Positions 7,891 through 14,959 of a stretch of 39,420 bases of DNA are shown piece after piece. Both the position numbers and the translations under genes were made by a program. Position 1 is the first letter of the stretch. Every line of letters starts with the position of its first letter. Under the pieces are notes generated by a model. The model had not been told where the DNA came from. It ran no database searches and saw only the letters and a program-made list of their open reading frames with translations. The stretch comes from Hyphomicrobiales bacterium (GTDB lineage: Bacteria; Pseudomonadota; Alphaproteobacteria; Rhizobiales; Beijerinckiaceae), in contig JAFAHO010000194.1 of assembly GCA_019237205.1 (NCBI GenBank), positions 1 to 39,420 on the forward strand, given 5' to 3'.

Positions 7891-8074
7891 AAGAAGCATA
7901 CGCCCACGAGACTCTACGACCAGCGCCCGCGCTGGCTCGCCGACGCGCGCGAGGCTCTCGACCGCGCCGTCCGCCGCCTTCGGCTGGCCCGAGGACATTC
8001 CGACCGAAAAGGCGCTCGCGCGCCTGCTCGCGCTCAACCTCGAACGGATGAAGGCGCGACGAGACGAACTTTAG
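7891..8074 (+). pseudogene. DNA methyltransferase C-terminal tail, copy 2
   Basis: The sequence reads KKHTPTRLYDQRPRWLADAR, EALDRAV, then after a frameshift near 7968 AAFGWPEDIPTEKALARLLA and LNLERMKARRDEL with a stop at 8072-8074. It is clearly homologous to the tail at 6832-6973 but extends further upstream into the LYDQRP segment typical of these enzymes. It follows the VapC relic directly, so the catalytic part of the methyltransferase is absent. Confidence 0.7.
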
Positions 8075-8280
8075 CTGTTCGCCGCGAGCGCCTCTGCCGA
8101 TTGCAGCGATTGCGAGCGCCCAGAACATTATGCGAACGATTTCTGTCGCTAGCCTAAAACCGCGCTACAATGCCATCGATCGCCGGTATGACCGCGGCGG
8201 CGCAGACATTATACTTTCAGCGATTGTATAACTTGATTAGGTCCAACGTTGTGTCGGTGCGAACGTGCGGCGAAGGGACA

Positions 8281-8288
8281 ACTTTTGG
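8281..8288. repeat. Target-site duplication, left copy
   Basis: ACTTTTGG directly precedes the left inverted repeat. The identical 8 bp directly follows the right inverted repeat at 10299-10306. Eight base pairs is the duplication length known for the IS1595 family. Confidence 0.7.
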
Positions 8289-8314
8289 CGTATATATCCC
8301 TTGACGACAAGTGC
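8289..8314 (+). repeat. Left terminal inverted repeat of the IS
   Basis: It contains TATCCCTTGACGACAAGTGC, which matches the reverse complement of the right end (10273-10292) with one difference. The four mismatches over 26 bp lie mainly at the outer edge. The TTGACG within it also serves as a -35-like hexamer for the transposase. Confidence 0.75.
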
Positions 8315-8329
8315 GCTTTCTGATATGGT
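8301..8329 (+). promoter_or_regulatory. Transposase promoter overlapping the left inverted repeat
   Basis: TTGACG (8301-8306) and TATGGT (8324-8329) are separated by 17 nt, an ideal sigma-70 spacing. The transposase ATG lies 30 nt after the -10. Overlap of the promoter with the transposase binding site would allow autorepression, which is an inference. Confidence 0.55.
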
Positions 8330-8358
8330 ATCCATCAACCGCAAGGCGAGTGGACACC

Positions 8359-9244
8359 ATGACGGAATACACCTTCAAAGAATTCCAAGCCGAATATCCC
8401 GATGACGCCGCGTGCCTTGCGAAGCTCATGGAGATCAATTTCGGCGGAACTCACATTCATTGCCCCGGATGCGGCGTTCTCGCCCATTTTCATCCGATGG
8501 GGAAACGTCGCGGGTTTGCCTGCCAAGAGTGCGGCCACCACGTTTATCCGTGCGCCGGAACGATCTTTCACAAATCGTCCACTAAACTGACGATTTGGTT
8601 CTTCGCGATGTATCTCATGACTAGCACTCGCCACGGCGTGGCGGCGAAGGAAATCGAGCGGCAGACTGGCGTGACGTACAAGTGCGCGTGGCGGATTTGC
8701 CATGAACTCCGCAAGCTTATGGCGAGCGCAGATTTCACGGGGCCGATGAAGGGCCACGTTGAAGTTGATGAGACCTTTGTTGGCGGTTCGTCAGAAGGCT
8801 CACGATCGGCGTCGAGACGGATCGAACAAAACGGCCGTCATGGGGTTCGCTGAGCGCAACGGCCGTTTGCGGGCTGGTCCGATCGCGGACACGACAAAGG
8901 CGCGGCTTGAAGCCCATATCGTCGATAATGTGGAGGCAGGCTCAACGGTCAGCACTGACGAATATAGCGGCTACAGCAAGCTGCACGAGACGGGTTACGT
9001 TCACGGGATGGTTGACCACCGCTCGAAGGAATACGTGAACGGCATCCATCACACGAACACGCTTGAAGGGCATTGGTCGCTTTTCAAGCGCGCGGTGCGC
9101 GGAACGCACGTCAGCATATCATCCAAACATATGTGGAAATACGTCGCGGAATTTAGCTATCGCCGGAACTATCGTCAGTCTCATCGGGCGATGTTTGGTC
9201 GCCTTGTTTCTTCGTTTTCGCTGCCGCGTTTAGCAGAGACATGA
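8359..9244 (+). pseudogene. IS1595 family transposase, single frameshift
   Basis: The first frame (from ATG 8359) encodes an N-terminal zinc ribbon (HCPGCG...CQECG), then IFHKSSTKLTIWFFAMYLMT, GVTYKCAWRICHELRKLM and the first catalytic Asp in VEVDETFVGG. One extra base in GGTTCG (8787-8788) shifts the frame. The continuation RQKAHDRRRDGSNKTAVMGF resumes at once, with the second Asp in STDEYSGY and the HHTNTLEGHWSLFKRAVRG block. The joined product would be about 294 aa, the normal family size. No slippery heptamer is present, so an inactivating indel is more likely than programmed shifting. Confidence 0.85.
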
Positions 9245-10190
9245 AATCCTCTCGGTGGTGAGGATTTGCGTCAGGCGACAGAACGTGACGCTGGTTAGCC
9301 GAACTTGGACGATGTCCGATCTTCTGGCGCTCTCTTTCAATTACCGAGTTTCTGTGCTGAACCATCCCCTCATCGTGTTTGATGAAGTCAATAACGTCTT
9401 TTGCGGTCATGGCGACGCTTATCCCTGAATTGAACTCCGAGTCGCGGAGTGCCGAAGTTTCTGGGGGGAAATCGCTTTCAAAGCGTCTTGCGTGGGAACT
9501 TAGGATCATTCCCACAAATATGTAAGGCATCACGACAACGACGCGATTTTTCCCTTCTGCGTTGGTTGTCCCATACCTCGGAGGGTCCATTTGTCTCGTC
9601 AAGGTCGTTCGCGTCCAATTAAAAAAGATCGGCGCTCCGCTTGTGCCTCCGAGGGATCTTGTCTCTATCAGATAACAGGGGGTAGGGTACGGCCATAACG
9701 GCTCCTCAGGCATTGCGGAAACGTTGGCCATCCTTATAATCGGTATATTTTTTCTCTCGCCCGGTCTACTAGCAAATAGGCCAGAAATGAAGACTTCATC
9801 CCCTATTGACATTGTGTATAAGTCGATGTTTGGCCCGTACATCGACATGTTATATATGTTCAGCGACGTAATGTCATGCGGATCGTTATCCGCATGATCT
9901 GGGTTAATCGTCGTGGGTAGTGCGCAGATATCCATGGATCGTTTGGAATGAAGTATCCATGCCGATTTAGGGACGGGATGGAGTTTTGACGTCCCGTCTT
10001 TCATATTGATTCTAATAGCCATATCTCGATTGGCGTCTATTACATGCCGCGCAGTAATTAAGTACCCGAAATCTAATCCAGCGTCTTCTACATGAACAAA
10101 AAAACCTGTTCCCTCCGCTGAAAAACCATCACGCTCTGTCGGATACCCGACAAATGCTACGCATTTACGAATCGCATCGTATACGGCCAT
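9153..10190 (-). CDS. Trypsin-like serine protease, IS passenger
   Basis: This 345-aa protein has a chymotrypsin-fold protease domain with a full catalytic triad: His49 in GYLITARHVID, Asp87 in RSMDICAL, and Ser184 in SLGGTSGAPIFF. No signal peptide or membrane segment is seen, so it probably acts in the cytoplasm. The C-terminal 80 residues are polar, with ERERQKIGHRPSS and an Asp/Ser-rich end. Start ATG 10190 is chosen because MAVYDAIRKCVAFVGYP begins the fold; an in-frame ATG at 10220 is possible. The gene lies wholly inside the inverted repeats, reads toward the transposase, and overlaps its 3' end. Substrate unknown. It is intact although the transposase is broken. Confidence 0.8.
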   Translation of the reverse strand: MAVYDAIRKCVAFVGYPTERDGFSAEGTGFFVHVEDAGLDFGYLITARHVIDANRDMAIRINMKDGTSKLHPVPKSAWILHSKRSMDICALPTTINPDHADNDPHDITSLNIYNMSMYGPNIDLYTMSIGDEVFISGLFASRPGERKNIPIIRMANVSAMPEEPLWPYPTPCYLIETRSLGGTSGAPIFFNWTRTTLTRQMDPPRYGTTNAEGKNRVVVVMPYIFVGMILSSHARRFESDFPPETSALRDSEFNSGISVAMTAKDVIDFIKHDEGMVQHRNSVIERERQKIGHRPSSANQRHVLSPDANPHHREDFMSLLNAAAKTKKQGDQTSPDETDDSSGDS

Positions 10191-10272
10191 CGGCACATCG
10201 CCCCGCGTCCATGATGGCATGGCTAGCCTACCATGGCGACCAATTTTCAGGGCGAAAGTGTCATCACAACCG

Positions 10273-10298
10273 GCACTTGTTGTCAAGGGATACATGCC
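10273..10298 (-). repeat. Right terminal inverted repeat of the IS
   Basis: Read on the minus strand it contains TATCCCTTGACAACAAGTGC, the partner of the left end. The TTGACA within it faces the protease gene and is a perfect -35 hexamer, although the matching -10 is weak (TGACAC after 17 nt). Confidence 0.75.
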
Positions 10299-10306
10299 AC
10301 TTTTGG
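10299..10306. repeat. Target-site duplication, right copy
   Basis: ACTTTTGG is identical to 8281-8288. The identity continues for 7 more bases (CGTATAT), making a 15-bp direct repeat with 8281-8295. Confidence 0.65.
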
Positions 10307-10336
10307 CGTATATCCCCTTGAAATGACAGGTGCGCG
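10305..10336 (+). repeat. Extra IS-end-like sequence outside the right boundary
   Basis: GGCGTATATCCCCTTGAAAT followed by GACAGGTGCGC resembles the left end (GGCGTATATATCCCTTGACG, then ACAAGTGCGC) with small indels. It lies outside the element and in direct orientation to the left end. It may be the remnant of an earlier related insertion, or a target resembling the element's own end. Confidence 0.5.
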
Positions 10337-10376
10337 GAAATGGCGGGCGCCGGCGGGGCCGCCGGACCGTGCGTCG

Positions 10377-12167
10377 CTACCGCCCCGCCTCCGCCGCGTC
10401 GACCAGTCTCAGCTGCGCCCGTTCGCGCCCGCCATAGCGGTTGAGGCCAAGCGTCGCGGCGAGATGGATTTGCGTGCCGCGGAGCCGGGTCAGCGCCTCG
10501 CCGAGCGCATTGCCGGCGGCGCGGAAGGCGATCGCTTCGATGACGGCGCCGTCGCCGGCGACGGCGCGCGCCCGCAAATGATCGGCGCCGACAGCCATCA
10601 CGTCCGTCAGGCGATGACGCGGCAGGACGAAGACCGGCTCGGGATTGCCGGAGCCATAGGGACCTGCAGCCTCGAGCTTTTGGGCGAGCTCGGCCGTCGC
10701 CGCGCCCGCCGTCATCGCCGCGTCGATATGAAGGCTGGCTTCGGCCCGCGCCCTCGCGACCGGCCCGGCGAGCCTCTCTTCGAGAAAGGCGCGCCATTCG
10801 CCGAGGCGTTCGCTCACGAGCGTTGCGCCCGCCGCCATCGCATGTCCGCCGCCCTTGACCAGCACCCCGGCCTCGACCGCGGCGCGCACTGCCTTGCCGA
10901 GATCGACGCCCGCGATCGAACGGCCGGACCCGGTCGCATGTCCCCCGGCCAGCGAGAATGCGAAGGCCGGGCGGCCGAACCGCTCCTTGAGCCGCGCCGC
11001 CAGAAGCCCGACGACGCCCGGCGGCCAGTGCGCGCCGGCCACCACGACCGCCGCGCCGCGTTCCTCGAGCCCGAGCGAAAACAGAGCCTCGGCTTCTGCC
11101 TCGGCCAGCGCCTCGATCTCGATCAGCTGCCGGGCGCGGTTGAGCCGGTCGAGCTCGGCCGCGATGGCGCGGGCTTCGATCTCGTCTGAGGTCGTGAGCA
11201 GCCGCGCGCCCAAAGCCGCGTCGCCGATTCGCCCGCCCGCATTGATGCGGGGCCCGATCATGAAGCCGAGATGATAGGGCCGCGGCGGACCATCGGCGCC
11301 GGCGACGTCCAACAAGGCCGTCAGCCCCGGCCGGCGGCGCCGCCGCATCACCTGAAGCCCCTTGACGACGAAGGCCCGGTTCAAGCCGATCAGCGGCACG
11401 ACGTCGGCGACCGTCGCGAGCGCGACAAGATCGAGCGCGGCGAGGAGGTCCGGCGGCTTCCGCGCGCTGAAAAAGCCGCTGTCGCGCAGCGCGCGATTGA
11501 GCGCCACGCACGCCATGAAGACGACGCCCGCGGCGCAGAGATTGCCGAGCCCGGAGAGATCGTCCTGCCGGTTGGGATCGACGAGCGCGAGCGCCGGCGG
11601 CAGCGTCTCCGGCGCCTGGTGATGATCGAATGAGATCACGTCGAGACCGAGGCGGCGCGCGTGCTCGAAGGGCTCGTGGCTGACGGCGCCGCAATCGACG
11701 GTCACGACGAGCTTCGCGCCCCGGGCGGCGAAGCTCGTGATCGCCTCGGCGTTCGGGCCATAGCCCTCCGTAACACGGTCGGGGATATGGATGATCGTCT
11801 CGCAGCCGCAAGCGATAAGGGTTTCGCTGAGCAGGGCCGCGCTGCAGGCGCCGTCGACGTCGTAGTCGCCGAAGATCGCGACGCGTTCGCCCCGCTCGAC
11901 CGCGCGCTTCAGCCGTTCGGTCGCCGCCTCCATGTCGCGCATGACGAACGGATCGGGCATGAGCTCCCGCAACGTCGGATCGAGATAGCGCCCGACCGCC
12001 TCCGGCTCGACGCCGCGCCCGGCCAGCACCCGCGCGATCAGTTCGTCCTGCCCGCCGATTTGCGCGATGGCGAGCGCGCGCAATTCGCCGCCAGAGTCGA
12101 GGCGCGGCCGCCACGGCCGGCCCAGCGCCGACCGCTCGACATCGAGAAAATAGCCGGAGGATTCCAC
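10377..12167 (-). CDS. recJ: Single-stranded-DNA-specific exonuclease RecJ
   Basis: This 596-aa protein is a 5'-3' single-strand DNA exonuclease acting in recombination and mismatch repair. It has the DHH-family motifs in order: VAIFGDYDVDGACSAALL, VVTVDCGAVSH, ISFDHHQAPE, then LATVADVVPL and GPRINAGGRIGD. The DHHA1 domain follows with GRSIAGVDLG and KGGGHAMAAGATL, and then the OB-type C-terminal domain. GTG 12167 is the most likely start; a TTG 21 nt upstream also has GAGGG nearby. The 5' side is an interspersed repeat. The length is normal for RecJ. Confidence 0.95.
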   Translation of the reverse strand: MESSGYFLDVERSALGRPWRPRLDSGGELRALAIAQIGGQDELIARVLAGRGVEPEAVGRYLDPTLRELMPDPFVMRDMEAATERLKRAVERGERVAIFGDYDVDGACSAALLSETLIACGCETIIHIPDRVTEGYGPNAEAITSFAARGAKLVVTVDCGAVSHEPFEHARRLGLDVISFDHHQAPETLPPALALVDPNRQDDLSGLGNLCAAGVVFMACVALNRALRDSGFFSARKPPDLLAALDLVALATVADVVPLIGLNRAFVVKGLQVMRRRRRPGLTALLDVAGADGPPRPYHLGFMIGPRINAGGRIGDAALGARLLTTSDEIEARAIAAELDRLNRARQLIEIEALAEAEAEALFSLGLEERGAAVVVAGAHWPPGVVGLLAARLKERFGRPAFAFSLAGGHATGSGRSIAGVDLGKAVRAAVEAGVLVKGGGHAMAAGATLVSERLGEWRAFLEERLAGPVARARAEASLHIDAAMTAGAATAELAQKLEAAGPYGSGNPEPVFVLPRHRLTDVMAVGADHLRARAVAGDGAVIEAIAFRAAGNALGEALTRLRGTQIHLAATLGLNRYGGRERAQLRLVDAAEAGR

Positions 12168-12178
12168 GCCGCTCTTGC

Positions 12179-12312
12179 CCTCACCCAACCCTCTCCCGCG
12201 AAGCCCGTCGATAGACGGGCGTCTCCCGACGCCCTATCCGGGACAGGGGGCGCGTCCCTTCTCCCGCATGCGGGAGAAGGTGGCGCAGCGAAGCCGCGCC
12301 GGATGAGGGTGC
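12179..12312. repeat. Palindromic intergenic repeat (REP-like)
   Basis: The sequence runs from CCCTCACCCAACCCTCTCCC to GGATGAGGG and contains two hairpins: GCCCGTC/GACGGGC around 12206 and a perfect 24-bp palindrome at 12257-12280. Such CTCACCC...GGATGAGGG elements are dispersed between genes in many proteobacteria. This one fills the gap between recJ and the permease gene. Confidence 0.7.
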
Positions 12313-12316
12313 TCTC

Positions 12317-13108
12317 CTAGCCCGCGAATCGCCTCGCCGCCGCCGCGCCGAAGAACACCATGCCAGAGAGCGCGGTGATCCAGAAGCTTGTTGGCCAGTC
12401 GGTATAGTAGGCGAGCGTCAGTCCTCCCCAGGCTTCTGCAAGCGCGAGCCCGGCCGAGAGCGCGACGGCGGCGGCCAAGCGGCGGGTCAGGTTCATCGCC
12501 GCTGCCGCCGGGCCGACCATGAGCGTGAAGACGAGCAGCACGCCGACGATCTGGGCGCATTCGGCAACCGCGACAGCGACGATCGCCAGGAACGCCGCCG
12601 CGACGAAGCGCAGCGGCACGCCGCGCGCATCGGCGAGCTCCGGCTGGAGGGACGCGAAAACAAGCGGCCGCCCGATGAACGCCAGCGCCGTAAGGCTCAG
12701 GACTGCGAGCACAACAAGCGTGAGCAACGCCGACTCATCGACCCCGAGCACGTTGCCGAACAGAAGCGCCGCCGCCTGCGTGGCCGCGGCCGTGTAGAAA
12801 TGCAGAAACAGGAGACCGAGGCCGAGCGCGAGCGACAGCATCATGCCGATCGCCACATCGCGGTGAGCGAGCTTTTCGCCGAACAGCCCCATGCCGACGC
12901 CGACCATGACAGTGAAGCCGACAAGGCCGGCGAGCGGCGAGAAGCCGAACAGCACCGCCCCGGTCGCGCCGGTGAAGCCGGCATGCGAAAGCGCGTGGCC
13001 GGCGAAAGTCTGCCCGCGCAGCACGAGAAAGAAACCGACCGTGCCAGCTAGGATCGCCGCGATCCCCGAGGCGACGAAGGCGGTGCGCATGAAGTCATAT
13101 TCAAACAT
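12317..13108 (-). CDS. znuB: Metal ABC transporter permease (ZnuB-like)
   Basis: This 263-aa integral membrane protein belongs to the ABC-3 family, which imports zinc or manganese. Typical segments are FFLVLRGQTFAGHALSHAGF near the N-terminus, which includes the His-rich start of the permease, and IVGVLLVFTLMVGPAAAA near the C-terminus. About eight hydrophobic helices are visible. The ATG at 13108 overlaps the 3' end of the ATPase gene by 8 nt. Together with the two genes upstream it forms a complete importer under the operator at 14865. Confidence 0.9.
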   Translation of the reverse strand: MFEYDFMRTAFVASGIAAILAGTVGFFLVLRGQTFAGHALSHAGFTGATGAVLFGFSPLAGLVGFTVMVGVGMGLFGEKLAHRDVAIGMMLSLALGLGLLFLHFYTAAATQAAALLFGNVLGVDESALLTLVVLAVLSLTALAFIGRPLVFASLQPELADARGVPLRFVAAAFLAIVAVAVAECAQIVGVLLVFTLMVGPAAAAMNLTRRLAAAVALSAGLALAEAWGGLTLAYYTDWPTSFWITALSGMVFFGAAAARRFAG

Positions 13109-13934
13109 GGGCGTCGTCATGGTCGTGCGATGACCCATGCGGATGGTCATGGCGATGCGCCTCGCGCTCGACGTCGACCTCGCCCGCCATCACGAAATAG
13201 CGGTCCTTGACGCGGATGACCTCGATGTCGGAGCCATAAAGGCGCGACAGCACGGGCCCCGTCACGACCTCGTCGACCGCGCCGAGCACGGCCGCGCCCG
13301 ACCCCAAATAGAGGACCCGGTCGATGGCGTTGACCAGCGGGTTGAGCTCGTGCGCACTGAACACGATCGCGACCTTAAGATCGTCGCAGATGCGCCGCGC
13401 GGTTTCGACGATGCTCTTCTGATGCGCGGGGTCGAGCGAGATCAGCGGCTCGTCGAGCAGGAGGAGCCGTGGTCGGCCGAGCAGCGCTTCGCTCAGGAGC
13501 ACCTTTTGCAGCTCGCCGCCCGACAATTCGCCGATCGAGCGGCGGGCGAGGTCACGCGCGCCGACTTGGTCGAGCGCCCAGTCGATCTCGCGCCGCGTCG
13601 TTTTGTCGAGTCCCACGAAACCGAAGCGCCGTCCGATCGCCGCGCTGGCGACGACGTCCCAGCCGGTGAGCCTGAGGCCTGCCATCGCGCCGCGATTCTG
13701 CGGCATATAGCCGATCGCGGGATTGCCGCGCGCGACCGGCTCATCGAGAACGGCGATCGCACCCGAGGCGACCGGAATGAGGCCGAGCGCGGCGCGCATA
13801 AGCGTGGTCTTGCCGGCGCCGTTCGCGCCCAGCATGCCGATGAATTCGCGGTCCTCGACGATGAAGCTCGCCGCCGAGAGGATGTCCCGGCGGCCGAGGC
13901 TGATCCTCACATCGTCGAAGCGGAGGGCGCTCAC
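13101..13934 (-). CDS. znuC: Metal ABC transporter ATP-binding protein (ZnuC-like)
   Basis: This 277-aa cytoplasmic ATPase energises the importer. Walker A is GANGAGKTTL, the signature LSGGELQKV, Walker B LLLLDEPLISLD, and the switch His lies in FSAHELNP. The last 20 residues form a His/Asp-rich tail (HRHDHPHGSSHDHDDAH) likely to bind metal, a known variation in zinc importers. The GTG start at 13934 overlaps the stop of the binding-protein gene (GTGA), indicating translational coupling. Confidence 0.92.
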   Translation of the reverse strand: MSALRFDDVRISLGRRDILSAASFIVEDREFIGMLGANGAGKTTLMRAALGLIPVASGAIAVLDEPVARGNPAIGYMPQNRGAMAGLRLTGWDVVASAAIGRRFGFVGLDKTTRREIDWALDQVGARDLARRSIGELSGGELQKVLLSEALLGRPRLLLLDEPLISLDPAHQKSIVETARRICDDLKVAIVFSAHELNPLVNAIDRVLYLGSGAAVLGAVDEVVTGPVLSRLYGSDIEVIRVKDRYFVMAGEVDVEREAHRHDHPHGSSHDHDDAHV

Positions 13935-14818
13935 TGAGTCTTGACGGAGAGCGCCTTATCGAGAGCGTCCAATTGCCCCATCATCCATGCCTGATAGGTC
14001 GAGTTCGGCGGCTCGGTCTCGGACACCCCGACGACCGGGATGCCGTTAGCCTTGGCCAAATCCACGAGTTTCCCCACCGCCGGTTCGCTCGCCTGGGCGT
14101 TGTAGAGCATCGCCTTCACCTTCTTGCCCTTGAGGTCGTTCTCGAATCCCGCCACTTCCGAAGGGGTCGGCTCGGCGTTGTTCATGATCGCGAGAGCGTA
14201 TTTCTCGTTGTGGACCTTGAGGCCGATCAGGCCGGCCTGGTAGCCGAACACCGGCTCGGAAGCGGTGACCGGCTGACCGGCGAAGGACTTGCGCATGGCG
14301 GCGATCTTGTCGTCCATCGGCTTCAGCGACTCAGTAAACTTGGCGTAGCCCTGTTCATAGTCGGCCTTGTGCGCCGGGTCGATTGCGCTGAGATCTGCAA
14401 CCAGCGCTTTCGCGGCTGCCTTCATATAGCTCGGGTCGTACCAGAGGTGCGGATTATCGCCGGGCTTGTGGCCGACCAGCTGCCCGACGATGATTTCCTT
14501 GCGTCCGGGGGCTTTGTGGGCGCTGAGCAGCTTCTCCATCCAGGGGTCGTAGTCGACGCCATTGACGATGACGACCTTGGCGTCGGTCAGCGCCTTCGCC
14601 GTCTCGGGGCTCGCCTCGAACAGATGCGGGTCCTCGTCCGGGTTCGAGAGAATGCTCGTGACCGCGACATTGTCGCCGCCGATCTGGGACGCGAGGTCGC
14701 CGTAGAAATTCTCAGCCGCCACGACCTTCACCGGCTCGGCCGGCGCCGGCGCGCTGAAGGCGCAAAAGGCGACGGCTGCGACGAGAGGAAGCGCTTTCGC
14801 TATGAAGTTTGTCGTCAT
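13931..14818 (-). CDS. znuA: Periplasmic metal-binding protein (ZnuA/TroA family)
   Basis: This 295-aa cluster A-I solute-binding protein has a signal peptide (ALPLVAAVAFCAFSAPAPA). Metal ligands expected from the family are His65 (DEDPHLFE), His124 (DNPHLWYDP), Glu188 (ASEPVFGYQ) and an acidic residue in VSETEPPN (about 267-269). His-His-Glu-acid is the set seen in manganese proteins such as PsaA. ZnuA proteins usually have a third His and an acidic loop, which is absent here. The Zur operator upstream nonetheless argues for zinc. Start ATG 14818 has AAGGAG 9 nt upstream; the ATG at 14827 abuts that site and is unlikely. Confidence 0.9.
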   Translation of the reverse strand: MTTNFIAKALPLVAAVAFCAFSAPAPAEPVKVVAAENFYGDLASQIGGDNVAVTSILSNPDEDPHLFEASPETAKALTDAKVVIVNGVDYDPWMEKLLSAHKAPGRKEIIVGQLVGHKPGDNPHLWYDPSYMKAAAKALVADLSAIDPAHKADYEQGYAKFTESLKPMDDKIAAMRKSFAGQPVTASEPVFGYQAGLIGLKVHNEKYALAIMNNAEPTPSEVAGFENDLKGKKVKAMLYNAQASEPAVGKLVDLAKANGIPVVGVSETEPPNSTYQAWMMGQLDALDKALSVKTQ

Positions 14819-14864
14819 CGGGTTCATCTCCTTGGGCTGCGGGCTCGCCAGCCTTGCCGCCGAG

Positions 14865-14879
14865 TGTTATGTTATAACA
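14865..14879. promoter_or_regulatory. Zur operator
   Basis: TGTTATGTTATAACA is a palindrome (TGTTAT-N3-ATAACA) that matches the Zur consensus TGTTATA-N-TATAACA at all but one fixed position. It lies 47 bp upstream of the znuA start and 81 bp upstream of the zur start, between the divergent genes. Zinc-bound Zur would repress the importer and possibly itself. Confidence 0.85.
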
Positions 14880-14959
14880 ATGCGGCGCGCAACCCCTGCC
14901 GGGCGATCGCCGGCGACGGGGGGCGGCGCTCGTGCTAAGAGCGTGTGACGAGGAAGGCG

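Larger units (their letters stand above)
8289..10298. mobile_element. IS1595-like insertion sequence with protease passenger gene
   Basis: The 2010-bp element is bounded by imperfect 26-bp inverted repeats (8289-8314 and 10273-10298; 22 of 26 positions match) and by an 8-bp direct repeat. Inside are an IS1595-type transposase on the plus strand (8359-9244, one frameshift) and a convergent trypsin-like protease gene on the minus strand (9153-10190). The two genes overlap tail-to-tail by about 90 bp. Plain IS1595 elements are about 1 kb; passenger genes are known in this family. Base composition is visibly less GC-rich than the flanks, especially from 9250 to 10200. Confidence 0.75.

Noticed and set aside
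8780-8800. Programmed ribosomal frameshift in the transposase
   Set aside because: No A6/A7 or X-XXY-YYZ slippery sequence and no downstream pseudoknot seen; an indel is simpler.
10264-12114. 616-codon open frame antisense to recJ region (same strand, other frame)
   Set aside because: Arg/Ala-rich translation without motifs; it is a shadow of recJ in GC-rich DNA.
12257-12280. Perfect palindrome considered as a regulator operator
   Set aside because: It sits inside a REP-like repeat with a second hairpin, so a structural repeat is more likely.
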